This document shows positions 63,375 through 64,000 of a stretch of 64,000 bases of DNA, one piece after another. A program made the translations under genes and the position numbers. How positions within the stretch are numbered: the first letter of the stretch is position 1; each line of letters begins with the position of its first letter. The notes under the pieces were generated by a model. That model searched no databases. It saw nothing but the letters and a program-made list of their open reading frames with translations, and was not told the origin of the DNA. This stretch comes from Ensifer sp. MPMI2T (GTDB taxonomy: Bacteria > Pseudomonadota > Alphaproteobacteria > Rhizobiales > Rhizobiaceae), in the NCBI RefSeq assembly GCF_004827385.1, contig NZ_SRXN01000033.1:1-64000 (forward strand), given 5' to 3'.

Positions 63375-64000
63375 CGAGAAGTCTCCTGCTTAATTGCTTG
63401 CCCCTTCCCGATGGGCACCCCTAGCATTTTGAACTGTGACCTGTCGCACACACTCCAACTCTTTTGCGGCAGTCTGGAGCTTGGCCAACTGAACTTGAAA
63501 TGGCGCAGCAAGGCTCTCGGCACCCGGTGCACAAACTGACCTACATCACGTTGGCGCTGGATTTGCCGCTCCCCCAGCCAAAGCGGGAGTCCGAGACGAT
63601 GCGCAGATGGAGGTCCGCTCGTAGCGCTTTCTGCGCGTTCACATCGACGGCGGCAACGTGAACGTTCCACCCGCTACCGCCGTCGAGAGCAGCGGAGCTA
63701 AAGGTCGTCTTTGGCGCAAATTTCAGACCTTGGCATCGGGCGGCCATGTGTCCGGTTTTCGTTTTGCACCTCCTAGCAGCGGACGGTCGGCAGTCGGCCC
63801 ATTTCGGAAATGATTCCGCTTCGCGCCTTCTCTATTCAGCCGTCTAGGCAAACTTTTCCGTCCCCCGGAACCGGACATCGCGGGGAAGAAAATGTAGGTC
63901 GTGGTTGCGCCAACAGCGGACGAACCACGAAGTGACTAGGCGCGCCGAAACGATACAATCAGGAAATATGGGTGAGATGGTTTGCCTGCCGATATAATGG
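63375..64000. other. Right-end spacer
   Basis: Upstream of the glycanase gene. It holds repeat A copy 2 and no supported gene. The exsH-like promoter must lie near 63375-63480. Confidence 0.45.
63667..63827 (+). repeat. Dispersed repeat A, copy 2
   Basis: Nearly identical to 52151-52312, with a few substitutions and single-base gaps. Confidence 0.85.

Overview
The window looks like the chromosome of a Rhizobiales alphaproteobacterium, most likely Sinorhizobium/Ensifer. This rests on high GC, an alphaproteobacterial SOS box (direct GTTC-N7-GTTC) upstream of a rhizobial-type LexA, RIME-like intergenic palindromic repeats, and a 465-aa RTX/GH16 glycanase of the ExsH type. The genus is inferred from gene content, not from an alignment.

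Left core (0.2-13.9 kb). A minus-strand housekeeping run holds an MBL-fold hydrolase, TatD, MetG, HolB, Tmk, a DD-carboxypeptidase-like protein with altered catalytic motifs, and RlpA. It is followed by an unusual protein-glutaminase-like protein with a Trp-rich segment, tRNA-Ser(UGA), small exported or hypothetical proteins, a decayed ABC ATPase, and lexA with its SOS box.

Integrated element (14,676-30,148). A 15.4-kb element sits in the 3' end of tRNA-Cys(GCA) between perfect 45-bp direct repeats. It carries a tyrosine integrase, a ribbon-helix-helix regulator with a divergent operator region, a tightly coupled early operon, a HEPN-motif cargo gene, a serine recombinase, small and large terminase-like genes, an HK97-gp10-like gene, a tape-measure protein, a PAP2 membrane enzyme and a second regulatory module (RHH protein, perfect inverted repeat, stand-alone S24-like domain). 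No portal, capsid, protease, tail-tube, lysis or replication gene is recognisable, although the genes that are present look intact. This is the most intriguing feature of the window.

Middle core (30.4-46.0 kb). tRNA-Asn, a paired SMR exporter (MdtJI type), an SDR, a sulfur and amino-acid block (cysteine synthase, AlaX editing protein, mercaptopyruvate sulfurtransferase), alanine dehydrogenase with a divergent Lrp regulator, a diguanylate cyclase, CpdB, HlyU-like protein, threonine dehydratase, an internally deleted trkH remnant and a HAD hydrolase.

Right accessory region (46.0-64 kb). A Lon-like AAA+ ATPase without protease domain, unknown small genes, an oxidoreductase fragment, a P-loop kinase, a TetR/cupin pair, a Hachiman-type defence locus (HamA split by a frameshift, intact HamB helicase), a sulfate-uptake locus with two binding proteins and one ATPase but no permease, a truncated flavin-reductase-like fragment and an ExsH-type glycanase. 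A dispersed repeat family found only here links the spacers between about 52 and 64 kb. Together with the truncated genes this suggests a mosaic, recombination-prone segment.
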